64,000 nt of DNA from Marinobacterium lacunae (GTDB lineage: Bacteria; Pseudomonadota; Gammaproteobacteria; Pseudomonadales; Balneatricaceae). Position numbers and translations under genes: made by a program. Of this stretch, positions 8,947 to 16,497 are shown piece by piece (the first letter of the stretch is position 1; each line of letters begins with the position of its first letter). The stretch is taken from NCBI RefSeq assembly GCF_000705555.1, contig NZ_JMQN01000036.1, positions 124,001 through 188,000 of the forward strand. The letters run 5' to 3'. The notes below the pieces were generated by a model. That model saw only the letters and a list, made by a program, of their open reading frames with translations. It was not told the origin of the DNA and ran no database searches.

Positions 8947-9402
8947 ATGAATATACCCAGCGCCCTGCAGTTCGTACTGGCCGCCATCGCCATAGTGCTG
9001 CTGGTAACCGCTCTGGTCATACCACCGAGTAAATGGATCGAATACTTCAAGTCGAAAACCGGACTTGGCGTGCTCAAGGGCATCGTACTGGCACTGCTCT
9101 TCGGTGCTGCCCTTGCATTCGGTCCCAAACTGTTCGCCGCCGAGTCCGGCATGTTCTTCAAGGATGCCAGCGTCTATCTGGGGCTTGATCACCTCAAGGA
9201 TGTCAGCCCCCAATGCGAGCAGGGAGGGGTCGATGATCGCTGGACCTCGAATCTGGGTGTACGCATGAACATCTATCAAAGTGCCGACGAGCGTTTCCGT
9301 ACCAACGCCAAGTACACCCACCACAGCTGCATGCTCGGCGAAGACTCTGAGGGCTACGATGCGTTCGGTGTCGAATTGGAGTACAAGTTCTGGCAACGCT
9401 AG
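8947..9402 (+). CDS. Small two-TM protein with beta-barrel-like C-terminal half, function unknown
   Basis: This is a 151-aa protein. The start is set by AAGGAGG six bases before the ATG at 8947; an earlier in-frame ATG at 8926 has no ribosome site. The N-terminal half holds two hydrophobic helices (about 5-25 and 41-63). The C-terminal half is polar with alternating patterns (SVYLGLD, TSNLGVRMNIY, TNAKYTHHSC) and ends in GVELEYKFWQR, like a final outer-membrane strand. Two cysteines (in SPQC and HHSC) could form a disulfide. The mix of inner-membrane-type helices and barrel-like strands is odd. I do not recognise a characterised family. It stands alone between divergent dctP and the DCC-family gene. 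Confidence 0.75.
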   Translation: MNIPSALQFVLAAIAIVLLVTALVIPPSKWIEYFKSKTGLGVLKGIVLALLFGAALAFGPKLFAAESGMFFKDASVYLGLDHLKDVSPQCEQGGVDDRWTSNLGVRMNIYQSADERFRTNAKYTHHSCMLGEDSEGYDAFGVELEYKFWQR

Positions 9403-9535
9403 GCCGATAACCTCAGACCAGGGCTGAACAAAGCGGCAACCAAACACGTCGCTGCGCTCACGCCCTGAGCACCTCCTCGCCTGTTCATCGGCTACCCTTA
9501 ATTCAGATCACGATAAGAGTTAAACGAGGCGGGTT

Positions 9536-9907
9536 ATGCCGAACACGCAGGACAAAATCATCGTGTACTATGACGGTGCCTGCCCCCGCTGTAGACGGGA
9601 TCGCAAAAATTACGAACAACTGGACCCTGAAGCGGATACACCGGTGGAGTGGTTCGACATCACCGGACGGGACCGAGAGCTGATCGAGCTGGGCATCGAC
9701 CCACGCAAGGCACTGACGGAACTCCATATCCGCACAGCGGACGGCCGAATCCTGTCGGAGCTGGAAGCTTATCGCGTGCTGATGGCGCGTATCCCCCGCT
9801 ACAAGCTGCTCGGATTCATCATCGGTTTGCCGTTGATAAGACCGGTGGCAAGCAGGCTATACCACTGGTGGGTAACCCGACGACTCAGAAAACAGGGGCG
9901 ACTCTGA
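9536..9907 (+). CDS. DCC-family (DUF393) thiol-disulfide oxidoreductase-like protein
   Basis: This 123-aa protein has the family hallmark YYDGACPRC near residues 10-18, where a thioredoxin-like CxxC follows YDG. It continues with the family's EWFDI, a LTELHIRTADGRI segment (normally H-x-V/I-x...DG) and a basic hydrophobic C-terminus (GFIIGLPLIRPVASRLYHWW) that may sit on the membrane. DUF393 proteins are assumed to be redox-active, but their substrates are largely unknown. The ATG is preceded by GAGGCGGG. No redox partner is adjacent. Confidence 0.85.
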   Translation: MPNTQDKIIVYYDGACPRCRRDRKNYEQLDPEADTPVEWFDITGRDRELIELGIDPRKALTELHIRTADGRILSELEAYRVLMARIPRYKLLGFIIGLPLIRPVASRLYHWWVTRRLRKQGRL

Positions 9908-9960
9908 GGTGAGCGTCAACAACTCGCTGACCTCACTCGCATAGGGAACGTGGTCAAGCA

Positions 9961-9990
9961 AAAAGGAAGCGGCGTGGTTGCCGCTTCCTT
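9961..9990. terminator. Bidirectional Rho-independent terminator between convergent genes
   Basis: A 9-bp perfect stem (9965-9973 with 9980-9988) with a 6-nt loop is flanked by an A run on the left and Ts on the right. It serves the DCC gene on plus and the secreted-protein gene on minus. Confidence 0.75.
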
Positions 9991-10030
9991 TCATACTCAA
10001 CGGCCTTTCATACAATCAACGGTACATGCG

Positions 10031-10558
10031 CTATTCGCGCTCACCCACCGGAATCATGATGTGTGCATAGGGCGTATCTTTCCACATGACATACGGCCCT
10101 CCGGCATGAGGATCCGTTGTCATGCCCTCAAGCGCCTCACGGGGCACAATCACCATCAGGTGCGGTCCTTCCTTGATGAAATCATCCGCATTCACGTGAT
10201 CAGGATGATAGGGATCCGAGTTACTGACGCCGCCGTCACCCCCGAGCATATAGGAGAACCCCATCTGTTTGGCTTCGAACGGTGCCTTCCCGCCCACCGC
10301 CTGTAGCGCCTCCATCCACACCGCATCATTGCAGATCGGCGACATGTCGCCCGGCATCGTCTCCGGCAGACAGGTCCAGCCGTTACTCCCCTCAGCCAAC
10401 ACCCGCCCCTGATACATTACCGTCGCATCAGCACTCACCATTGAGGGTGCAGCTGAGCGCGCACGTTCAATCAACGTCTGGTCATCCTCGGCCTGCGCAA
10501 CAGCAACCGCACAAGACAATCCCGACAGCACTAGTAGTCCACGCAATAACCTGTTCAT
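10031..10558 (-). CDS. Secreted protein of unknown function
   Basis: This is a 175-aa protein starting at the ATG at 10558, which has GGAGCAG upstream; longer in-frame versions run back into the non-coding tRNA region and are not credible. The signal peptide ends at AQA (about residue 22). The mature part contains a Cys pair region (GWTCLPETMPGDMSPICND), a tract rich in His, Asp and Pro (SDPYHPDHVNADDF, DPHAGGPYVMW) and ends with TPYAHIMIPVG. The conserved-looking histidines suggest metal or ligand binding, but I know no assigned function. It is monocistronic, facing the DCC-family gene across a shared terminator. Confidence 0.75.
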   Translation of the reverse strand: MNRLLRGLLVLSGLSCAVAVAQAEDDQTLIERARSAAPSMVSADATVMYQGRVLAEGSNGWTCLPETMPGDMSPICNDAVWMEALQAVGGKAPFEAKQMGFSYMLGGDGGVSNSDPYHPDHVNADDFIKEGPHLMVIVPREALEGMTTDPHAGGPYVMWKDTPYAHIMIPVGERE

Positions 10559-10938
10559 TTTTCTGCTCCATTTAGTTAATGGATACATGAGAAAACTGTT
10601 TTCGGCGGAAACCCACGCCAACAGTAGGTTATTAAGTGTAGTTAAAGAATGGTAAATACCCAGCATCAAATAGCGAGTAGATGTGAGTAAGCCGGCACAC
10701 GCGGACAAAGATAAACTGCCCACTACAGGATATGCAGCGAAAGGGCGAATCAGAGAAAGTAGAAAAGATGGCGCGCCCGGAGGGATGACTCGGCTTCGCC
10801 TCGCCCTGCGGGCCGTTGCCTGTGGCAACGTTGTCTCGCGGCGCTCGACTCGAACCCATCGGGGATTCTCACCCTCCAGGCGTCGAAACACCGAAAAAGC
10901 ATCGCAGGATACTGAACTTAGGTGGAATATATAAAAGA
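10559..10938. other. Non-coding stretch carrying a tRNA-tail duplication
   Basis: No credible gene is present. The stretch includes the upstream region of the secreted-protein gene and, between 10764 and 10857, an altered copy of the 3' part of the neighbouring tRNA-Arg. A GTTGCC-TGT-GGCAAC hairpin lies inside that copy at about 10814-10828. Frames that cross it translate tRNA sequence and are spurious. Confidence 0.6.
10764..10787 (+). repeat. 24-bp direct repeat, distal copy of the tRNA-Arg 3' end
   Basis: This is a perfect 24-bp copy of 10933-10956, covering 18 nt of the tRNA 3' end (including CCA) and 6 nt beyond. It continues, after a 62-bp interruption that begins with GACTCG, into TCGAACCC (10850-10857), the T-loop sequence of the same tRNA. 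GACTCG recurs at 10847-10852. Confidence 0.85.
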
Positions 10939-10956
10939 TGGCGCGCCCGGAGGGAT
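10933..10956 (+). repeat. 24-bp direct repeat, copy at the true tRNA-Arg 3' end
   Basis: The partner of 10764-10787, with copy starts 169 bp apart. It spans the last 18 nt of the tRNA gene and 6 nt downstream of CCA. Confidence 0.85.
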
Positions 10957-11015
10957 TCGAACCCCCGACCAACAGGATCGGAACCTGCTACTCTATCCAG
11001 CTGAGCTACGGGCGC
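10939..11015 (-). tRNA. tRNA-Arg (anticodon CCG)
   Basis: This is a 77-nt cloverleaf on the minus strand: acceptor GCGCCCG pairing with CGGGCGC, D-arm TAGCTCAGCTGGATAGAG, and anticodon stem GCAGG/CCTGT (one G-T pair at the base) around loop TTCCGAT, giving anticodon CCG for CGG codons. The T-arm has GGGTTCGAATCCC, and CCA is encoded. It stands alone rather than in a tRNA cluster. Its 3' end is duplicated downstream. Confidence 0.96.
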
Positions 11016-11150
11016 GCAAAGGAAGTGTTTGCGGAGCGCAATGTTACCGATCTGTGTGTGGTTTGCAAGTGAGATTTCCTTCCTGCGGAAACTAGACGAC
11101 CGGGAGCGCCCGGCCCTACTATAGGCGCAATTAACCAATGGGCGATCGCC

Positions 11151-11873
11151 ATGACCTACTGTGTTGCGATGAAACTGGCCGACGGGCTGGTTTTTGTAGC
11201 AGACTCTCGAACCAATGCCGGTGTGGATAACATCTCCACGTTCCGCAAACTGTTTACGTTCGGCAATGGCCGGGACCACGCACTGGTGCTGCTCAGCGCC
11301 GGCAACCTGGCGACGACGCAGAGTATTGTGGAACTGCTCAAGCGGCGCATCGAGGAGGCGGAAGAAAACCTGATGACGCTGCCCTCGATGTACGACGAGG
11401 CCGCGTACATCGGCAGGCTGATGCGCGAGATTATCGAGCGCGATACCCACCCGCAGCAGAGCCAGGGGGTCGATCTGGGCTGCAGCCTGTTGCTTGGCGG
11501 CCAGATCCGCGGCGAAGCGCCACGCCTGTTCCTGATCTACCCGCAGGGCAACTTTATCGAGGCCAGTGCCGAAACGCCGTTCTTCCAGATTGGCGAGTTC
11601 AAGTATGGCAAGCCGATTCTTGACCGAATCATTACGCCCAATACTCCGCTGGAAACCGCACTGACCTGCGGCCTGATTTCGATGGACTCGACCATCAAGA
11701 GTAATCTGACCGTGGATCTGCCGCTGGATATACTGATCTACAACAAGGATAGCTACAGTCTGGAGCGTACCCGCCAGATCAGTGCCGAAGACGAACAGTT
11801 CCTGGCCCTGCGTAAAGCCTGGGGCGAAGGGATACGTGAACTGTTCAATCGCTTGCCACGTACTGAGCTTTAA
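11151..11873 (+). CDS. Anbu-type proteasome-like peptidase
   Basis: This 240-aa protein is an Ntn-hydrolase of the Anbu (ancestral beta subunit) family. It begins M-T-Y-C-V-A, so removal of Met would expose the catalytic Thr. It continues with the family signature LADGLVFVADSRTNAGVDNISTFRKLF, then GRDHALVLLSAGN, LGCSLLLGGQI and a C-terminal IREL tail. Anbu proteins form ring or helical assemblies of poorly known substrate range. They usually lie with an alpha-E protein, a circularly permuted ATP-grasp and a transglutaminase-like gene. None of these is adjacent here: the neighbours are tRNA-Arg and cytochrome c5. Family assignment is strong; cellular role is unknown. Confidence 0.92.
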   Translation: MTYCVAMKLADGLVFVADSRTNAGVDNISTFRKLFTFGNGRDHALVLLSAGNLATTQSIVELLKRRIEEAEENLMTLPSMYDEAAYIGRLMREIIERDTHPQQSQGVDLGCSLLLGGQIRGEAPRLFLIYPQGNFIEASAETPFFQIGEFKYGKPILDRIITPNTPLETALTCGLISMDSTIKSNLTVDLPLDILIYNKDSYSLERTRQISAEDEQFLALRKAWGEGIRELFNRLPRTEL

Positions 11874-11898
11874 TAGGCTGGAAGACTAAGGTCCGCCT

Positions 11899-11927
11899 TT
11901 TCGTACGGGCTTTTTTGTCGGTATAAT
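11899..11927 (+). promoter_or_regulatory. Possible sigma-70 promoter for cytochrome c5
   Basis: A perfect TATAAT at 11922-11927 lies about 90 bp before the cytochrome start. The -35 at 11899-11904 (TTTCGT) is weak, so the call rests on the -10. Confidence 0.4.
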
Positions 11928-12018
11928 CCCTGACCAGTTTTTTGGTGCAGTTTTGCCTGCCTTGCGTGGGACGCGCGGGAAAGCTGCCAAGCCCAATTCC
12001 TGACAAGAGGTTGTGACT

Positions 12019-12453
12019 GTGAACAAATTCGCTGCCAATGCTGTAAAAGCACTCGCTGCACTGGGCCTGGGTCTGGCGCTGACCAGCACCGTACAGGCTG
12101 CCACTTCCGATGAAGCGATCATCGAACGTATCAAGCCGGTTGGCGAAGTCTGCGTCCAGGGCGACGAAAGTTGTGGCGGTGCAGCAGCGGCTGCAACCGC
12201 GTCTACCGGTGGCGCGCGCAGCGGTGAAGAGATCTACAACGGCAAGTGCGCTGCTTGCCACGGTTCGGGTGTACTGGGTGCGCCGAAATTCGGCACCAGC
12301 GAAATGGCTGACCGCCTGGCCGAAAAAGGTCTGGATACTCTGCTGAACCACGCGCTGAACGGCTTCAACGCCATGCCGCCGCGCGGTACTTGCGCCGATT
12401 GCTCCGATGACGAGATCAAATCTGCCGTCGAGTATATGGCAAACGGCAGCTGA
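12019..12453 (+). CDS. Cytochrome c5-family c-type cytochrome
   Basis: This is a 144-aa periplasmic electron carrier. The GTG at 12019 is chosen because AAGAGG lies 8 nt before it; an in-frame GTG at 12013 is too close to that site. The signal peptide ends at VQA, followed by an Ala/Gly linker with a Cys pair (EVCVQGDESCGG), then the class I haem domain. Covalent haem binding is at CAACH (about residue 80), the axial Met is in NAMPPRG, and the c5-type C-terminal CADCSDDE, where the two Cys can form a disulfide. Its placement next to rep is also seen in pseudomonads as far as I recall. It is monocistronic with a strong terminator. Confidence 0.9.
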   Translation: MNKFAANAVKALAALGLGLALTSTVQAATSDEAIIERIKPVGEVCVQGDESCGGAAAAATASTGGARSGEEIYNGKCAACHGSGVLGAPKFGTSEMADRLAEKGLDTLLNHALNGFNAMPPRGTCADCSDDEIKSAVEYMANGS

Positions 12454-12469
12454 GGTTCGTCAGCCCATG

Positions 12470-12497
12470 AAAAAGGCCACCTTCGGGTGGCCTTTTT
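12470..12497. terminator. Bidirectional terminator with TTCG tetraloop
   Basis: A 12-bp perfect stem (12470-12481 with 12486-12497) closes a TTCG loop and has A5/T5 ends. It can serve cytochrome c5 on plus and rep on minus. Confidence 0.9.
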
Positions 12498-12510
12498 CTT
12501 TTGTGCGGGG

Positions 12511-14526
12511 TTATAGATCGTCGAACATGCCGCGCAAGCTGTTCAACGTCGCCTTGCCCCGGGCACGATTGAGTTCAGGGCTTGCCTGTCCCAGCCCTTC
12601 GGTTTCGATATCCTCCGGCGGCAGCTCTTCGAGAAAACGGCTCGGCGCACACTCCACCTCCTCACCAAACTGACGTCGCTTCTTGGCCAGCGTCATCGCC
12701 AGCGTGCGCTTGGCCCGGGTAATCCCCACATACGCCAGACGCCGCTCCTCCTCAATGGTGTCGGACTCGATACTGTTTCGGTGCGGCAGCAGCTCCTCCT
12801 CCATCCCCATCAGGTAGACATGGGGAAACTCCAGCCCCTTGCTGGCGTGCAGCGTCATGAGCTGCACTCGGTCGGAGTCGTCTTCCTCCTCCTGACGGTC
12901 CAGCATGTCGAGCAGCATCAGGCGCGCTATCGCCTCTTCTATACCTGCGTCGGGGTCATCCTCCTGCAGGCGCTCCAGCGTCGAACGCAGGGAGTCGACC
13001 AGAAACCACACATTCTGAATCCGCTTGTCGGCAACGGCATCACTGGAACAGTTCTGGCGGATCCAATCTTCGTACTCGATCTCGGCGATCAGTTCGCGGA
13101 TGGCGGCGATGGGATCGCCCTGGGTACAGCGCTGATAGAGGCTCTCCAACATATGGCAGAAGCGCCGCAGGCGTTCGATGGCGCGCTCCGGCAATACCTG
13201 TTCAAGGCCAATCTCGTGACAGGCATCGAACAGACTGATGTGACGCTCGGAGGAGTACTGCCCCAGTTTTTCCAGCGTGGTCGGTCCAATCTCGCGGCGC
13301 GGCAGATTGATGATACGCAGGAAGGCGTTGTCATCTTCGCGGTTGACCAGCACCTTCAGGTAGCACATCAGATCCTTGATCTCGGCGCGGGAGAAAAACG
13401 ATGTTCCGCCGTTGAGCTTGTAGGGCACCTGATAGCTCTGTAGCTTCATCTCCAGCAACCGTGACTGGTGATTGCCGCGATAGAGCACGGCGAAATCGCG
13501 AAACTGAATTTTCTCGCGCAGATGACGATCGAGAATCTCGGTGGCGATGCGGTCGCACTCCGCATCCTCGTTTCGGGTGTGGATAACCCGGATCGGGTCG
13601 CCAGCGCCCATCTCACTCCACAGGGTTTTATCGAACACGTGGGGGTTATTGGCGATCAGGGTATTGGCCGCCTTCAGGATACGGCTGGTAGAGCGGTAGT
13701 TCTGCTCCAGCTTGACCACTTTGAGGCCGGGAAAATCCTCCTGCAGCTGCGCCAGGTTCTCCGGTCGTGCGCCACGCCAGGCGTAGATCGACTGGTCGTC
13801 GTCCCCAACCACGGTCAACGCTGAGCGGTGGCCGACCAGCTGGCGGACCAGCCGGTATTGAGACAGGTTGGTATCCTGATACTCGTCCACCAGCAGGTAG
13901 CGGATGCGGTTCTGCCAACGCTCCAGCACCGCTGGCTGAGCCGCAAACAGTCGAACCGGCACCAGGATGAGATCGTCGAAATCCACCGCATTGTAGGCAC
14001 GCAGGTGTCGGTTATAGGCCTCATAGGCGCGCGCGGCGAGAACCTCGTGCGGCCCCTGCGCCACTTCCAGCGCTTGCTGCGGCTCGACCATGTCGTTTTT
14101 CCAGCTTGAGATCTGATGCTGAACCATCTGAACATGGTCGGCATCTTCGTCATGGTGGATCAGCAGGTCCCGCAGCAGCGCCTTGCTGTCCTGATCGTCG
14201 AATATCGAAAACCCCGGTTTGAACCCCAGCGCCTTGTGTTCGCGACGGATAATGTTCAGCCCCAGGTTATGGAAGGTGGACACGGTCAGGCCCCGACTGG
14301 CCTTACCCTGAATAAGCCCGCCCACGCGCTCTTTCATCTCGCGCGCGGCCTTGTTGGTAAAGGTCACCGCCGCGATATGCCGAGCCTCTATGCCGCACTC
14401 CTGAACCAGATAGGCTATCTTGCGTGTGATCACGCTGGTTTTGCCCGATCCGGCGCCGGCCAGAACCAACAGCGGCCCACCAATATAGTGGACCGCTTCG
14501 CGCTGACGGGGGTTCAGCTTGCTCAT
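12511..14526 (-). CDS. rep: ATP-dependent DNA helicase Rep
   Basis: This 671-aa SF1A helicase is essentially the length of E. coli Rep (673). Visible motifs are Q-motif LNPRQREAV, Walker A GAGSGKT, Ia AVTFTNKAAREM, II DEYQDTN, III GDDDQSIYAWRGA, IV EQNYRSTSRILKAAN, V MTLHASKGLEF and VI GITRAKRTL. Rep removes proteins ahead of the replication fork and moves 3' to 5' on single strands. The N-terminal LNPRQREAVHYIGGPLLVLAGAGSGKT is typical of Rep rather than UvrD. The ATG is preceded by TGAGGTG. It is a single gene facing cytochrome c5. Confidence 0.97.
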   Translation of the reverse strand: MSKLNPRQREAVHYIGGPLLVLAGAGSGKTSVITRKIAYLVQECGIEARHIAAVTFTNKAAREMKERVGGLIQGKASRGLTVSTFHNLGLNIIRREHKALGFKPGFSIFDDQDSKALLRDLLIHHDEDADHVQMVQHQISSWKNDMVEPQQALEVAQGPHEVLAARAYEAYNRHLRAYNAVDFDDLILVPVRLFAAQPAVLERWQNRIRYLLVDEYQDTNLSQYRLVRQLVGHRSALTVVGDDDQSIYAWRGARPENLAQLQEDFPGLKVVKLEQNYRSTSRILKAANTLIANNPHVFDKTLWSEMGAGDPIRVIHTRNEDAECDRIATEILDRHLREKIQFRDFAVLYRGNHQSRLLEMKLQSYQVPYKLNGGTSFFSRAEIKDLMCYLKVLVNREDDNAFLRIINLPRREIGPTTLEKLGQYSSERHISLFDACHEIGLEQVLPERAIERLRRFCHMLESLYQRCTQGDPIAAIRELIAEIEYEDWIRQNCSSDAVADKRIQNVWFLVDSLRSTLERLQEDDPDAGIEEAIARLMLLDMLDRQEEEDDSDRVQLMTLHASKGLEFPHVYLMGMEEELLPHRNSIESDTIEEERRLAYVGITRAKRTLAMTLAKKRRQFGEEVECAPSRFLEELPPEDIETEGLGQASPELNRARGKATLNSLRGMFDDL

Positions 14527-14777
14527 AGCACCTCAATTAACGCTAAATATTTTCGCAACGCGGCCGACTTACACTAGACAACTGGCTTCAGATTAATCTG
14601 AAGTAGATACCCTAAGAGACTGATCCAAAACGACTTAAACGTATGTTTAAAGCCGGATTTTAACGTGGTACTCTGGCGCGGCCCTGGTATTTCAAAGGCG
14701 CTATTATCGCACGTAGAATGCGAATTTAAGAGCAGTTCGACCCGCCGTACCTACAGCAGTTTCATAAGGACCGGCAC

Positions 14778-16481
14778 ATGCTGGCAATAGAACAGGCAGT
14801 TCCGACAGAAGAGCAGACACTGCTACTTCTGGACCCGACAGCACGGCTTGAGCCGATGCTGCATTCTGTATTGTTGCCGGAAGATGGCTTTTCCCTGCGG
14901 GCATACGCCAGTTTCGAACAGCTTGAGAAGCACCTGCACGATCGCACTCTTCTGCTCTGCTACACCCACGACCGCACCGCCCTGCAATGCCATATCAAGC
15001 AGATACAGCTGAAGCATCCAGGGCTGCCGATTATTATATTCAACGATCATCTTACCGACGCCGATCCCAGCCTGCTGGTCCGACAACCGCTGATCGATCA
15101 GCTGTGCCTGCAACAGCTGACACGGGACCTGCTATTGCGCTCTCTGCGGTATGCACAGTGTACGCGGCGAAACCAGGATGCGCTGGCCCAGCTAAAGATC
15201 ACCGACCCGCTGACCGGCGTCGGCAATCGCCAGTATTTTTATCAGGCGCTCCTCAACGAGCTGCAGCAAGGCAACCAGCTGGCGTTGATCACGGTCGACT
15301 TCGACGGTTTCAGTCGCTTCAATAACGAGTACGGACACGATGCCGGCGATGAGGTCGTGCTCGAGCTGAGCCGACGCCTGCGCCGCTGCAGCGATGCTCG
15401 CCATCTGGCGCGAATTGGCAGTGACGAGTTTGCGCTGGTTCTGCCGGTGGACGAAAGCGATGTTATCGAACACCGCACCAAGCAGCTTATTGCCGAGCTG
15501 ATTGGTGAGTTAATGCCCGAATACAGATTCGGAGACGATGAAAAAGCCCTGAGTTGCAGTATTGGGGTCGCGTTCTCGCCCCAGCACAGCAGTGAGTTCG
15601 ATACCCTGATCAAGCAATCCGGCCTTGCCCGCGTGCGTGCCAAAGCGCAAAACGGCCTGAGCTACGCGATATACGATCAGCAGCACGACCAAAGCAACAA
15701 CGCTGACATCACCCTTGAGCCGGAGCTCTGGCGAGCCCTGCAGAAAGGCGAATTCGTACTCCACTACCAGCCGCGCATCGATCTACGCACCGGTTGCATC
15801 ACCGGAGCCGAAGCCCTCATTCGTTGGCAACATCCAGAACGTGGGTTGATCCGTCCGGATGATTTCATACCGGCCTGTGAAAAGTCGGGACTGATCGTGC
15901 CGATCGGCTACTGGGTTATCCAGCAAGCCGGTCGCGACATGAAACTGATTCGTGAGGCCGGTCTGCATGGCCATATCGGCGTCAACCTGTCCTTTCGCCA
16001 GTTCCAGGACACCTACCTTGCGAGGACGATCGAACGGCTGATCGAGCAGTTCGATATCGACTCCTCGATGCTGGAGTTCGAGCTGACCGAAACCGCCCTG
16101 TTCAGTGATGAAGTCCATGTAAAAGAGTGTATTCACACACTCAGCGCCCACGGCATCGAGTTCTCTCTGGATGACTTCGGCACCGGATACTCCTCGTTTT
16201 CGCTGTTACAGAAGCTGCCGATCACCAAGCTCAAGATCGACAAGTCGTTCATTGCCGGCGTGCCCGGCAACGCGGACGATGAAGAGATCGTCCGTGCGAT
16301 TGTCAGCCTCGCGCACAACCTGCAGAAAAGCGTTATCGCCGAAGGCGTCGAGACCAAGGCTCAGCTGGAGTTTCTGATCAAGCAAGACTGCGATCAGGTT
16401 CAGGGCTACTTCTTCAGTCCGCCAGTGAGTCTGGACGTGTTCCTGAGGATGCTCGGCGCCAACGAGATGCAGGCGCGATAA
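14778..16481 (+). CDS. Cytoplasmic REC-like/GSDEF/EAL c-di-GMP enzyme
   Basis: This is a 567-aa soluble protein without TM segments. Residues 1-125 resemble a receiver fold (TLLLLDPT, PGLPIIIF), but the usual phospho-Asp pattern is not evident, so it is probably a pseudo-receiver or another sensory domain. The GGDEF domain (about 135-300) carries GSDEF at 214-218 instead of GGDEF and has no RxxD I-site; activity is uncertain because the second glycine binds GTP. The EAL domain (about 315-560) looks complete: EAL 345-347, [24 protein letters not shown] and a QGYFFSPP tail. It is therefore most likely a phosphodiesterase. It is convergent with comM, 16 bp apart, and no terminator is visible. 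Confidence 0.9.
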   Translation: MLAIEQAVPTEEQTLLLLDPTARLEPMLHSVLLPEDGFSLRAYASFEQLEKHLHDRTLLLCYTHDRTALQCHIKQIQLKHPGLPIIIFNDHLTDADPSLLVRQPLIDQLCLQQLTRDLLLRSLRYAQCTRRNQDALAQLKITDPLTGVGNRQYFYQALLNELQQGNQLALITVDFDGFSRFNNEYGHDAGDEVVLELSRRLRRCSDARHLARIGSDEFALVLPVDESDVIEHRTKQLIAELIGELMPEYRFGDDEKALSCSIGVAFSPQHSSEFDTLIKQSGLARVRAKAQNGLSYAIYDQQHDQSNNADITLEPELWRALQKGEFVLHYQPRIDLRTGCITGAEALIRWQHPERGLIRPDDFIPACEKSGLIVPIGYWVIQQAGRDMKLIREAGLHGHIGVNLSFRQFQDTYLARTIERLIEQFDIDSSMLEFELTETALFSDEVHVKECIHTLSAHGIEFSLDDFGTGYSSFSLLQKLPITKLKIDKSFIAGVPGNADDEEIVRAIVSLAHNLQKSVIAEGVETKAQLEFLIKQDCDQVQGYFFSPPVSLDVFLRMLGANEMQAR

Positions 16482-16497
16482 TCCCTGACTCTAGTAG

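Noticed and set aside
10764-10956. attL/attR of an integrated island at tRNA-Arg
   Set aside because: Only 145 bp lie between the repeats and there is no integrase or cargo, so an island is not supported; a scar or dispersed repeat is the more modest reading.
10683-11004. Short open frames running through the tRNA-Arg and its duplicated tail
   Set aside because: They are translations of tRNA sequence (for example the SNPRPTGSEPATLSS type end) and are not genes.
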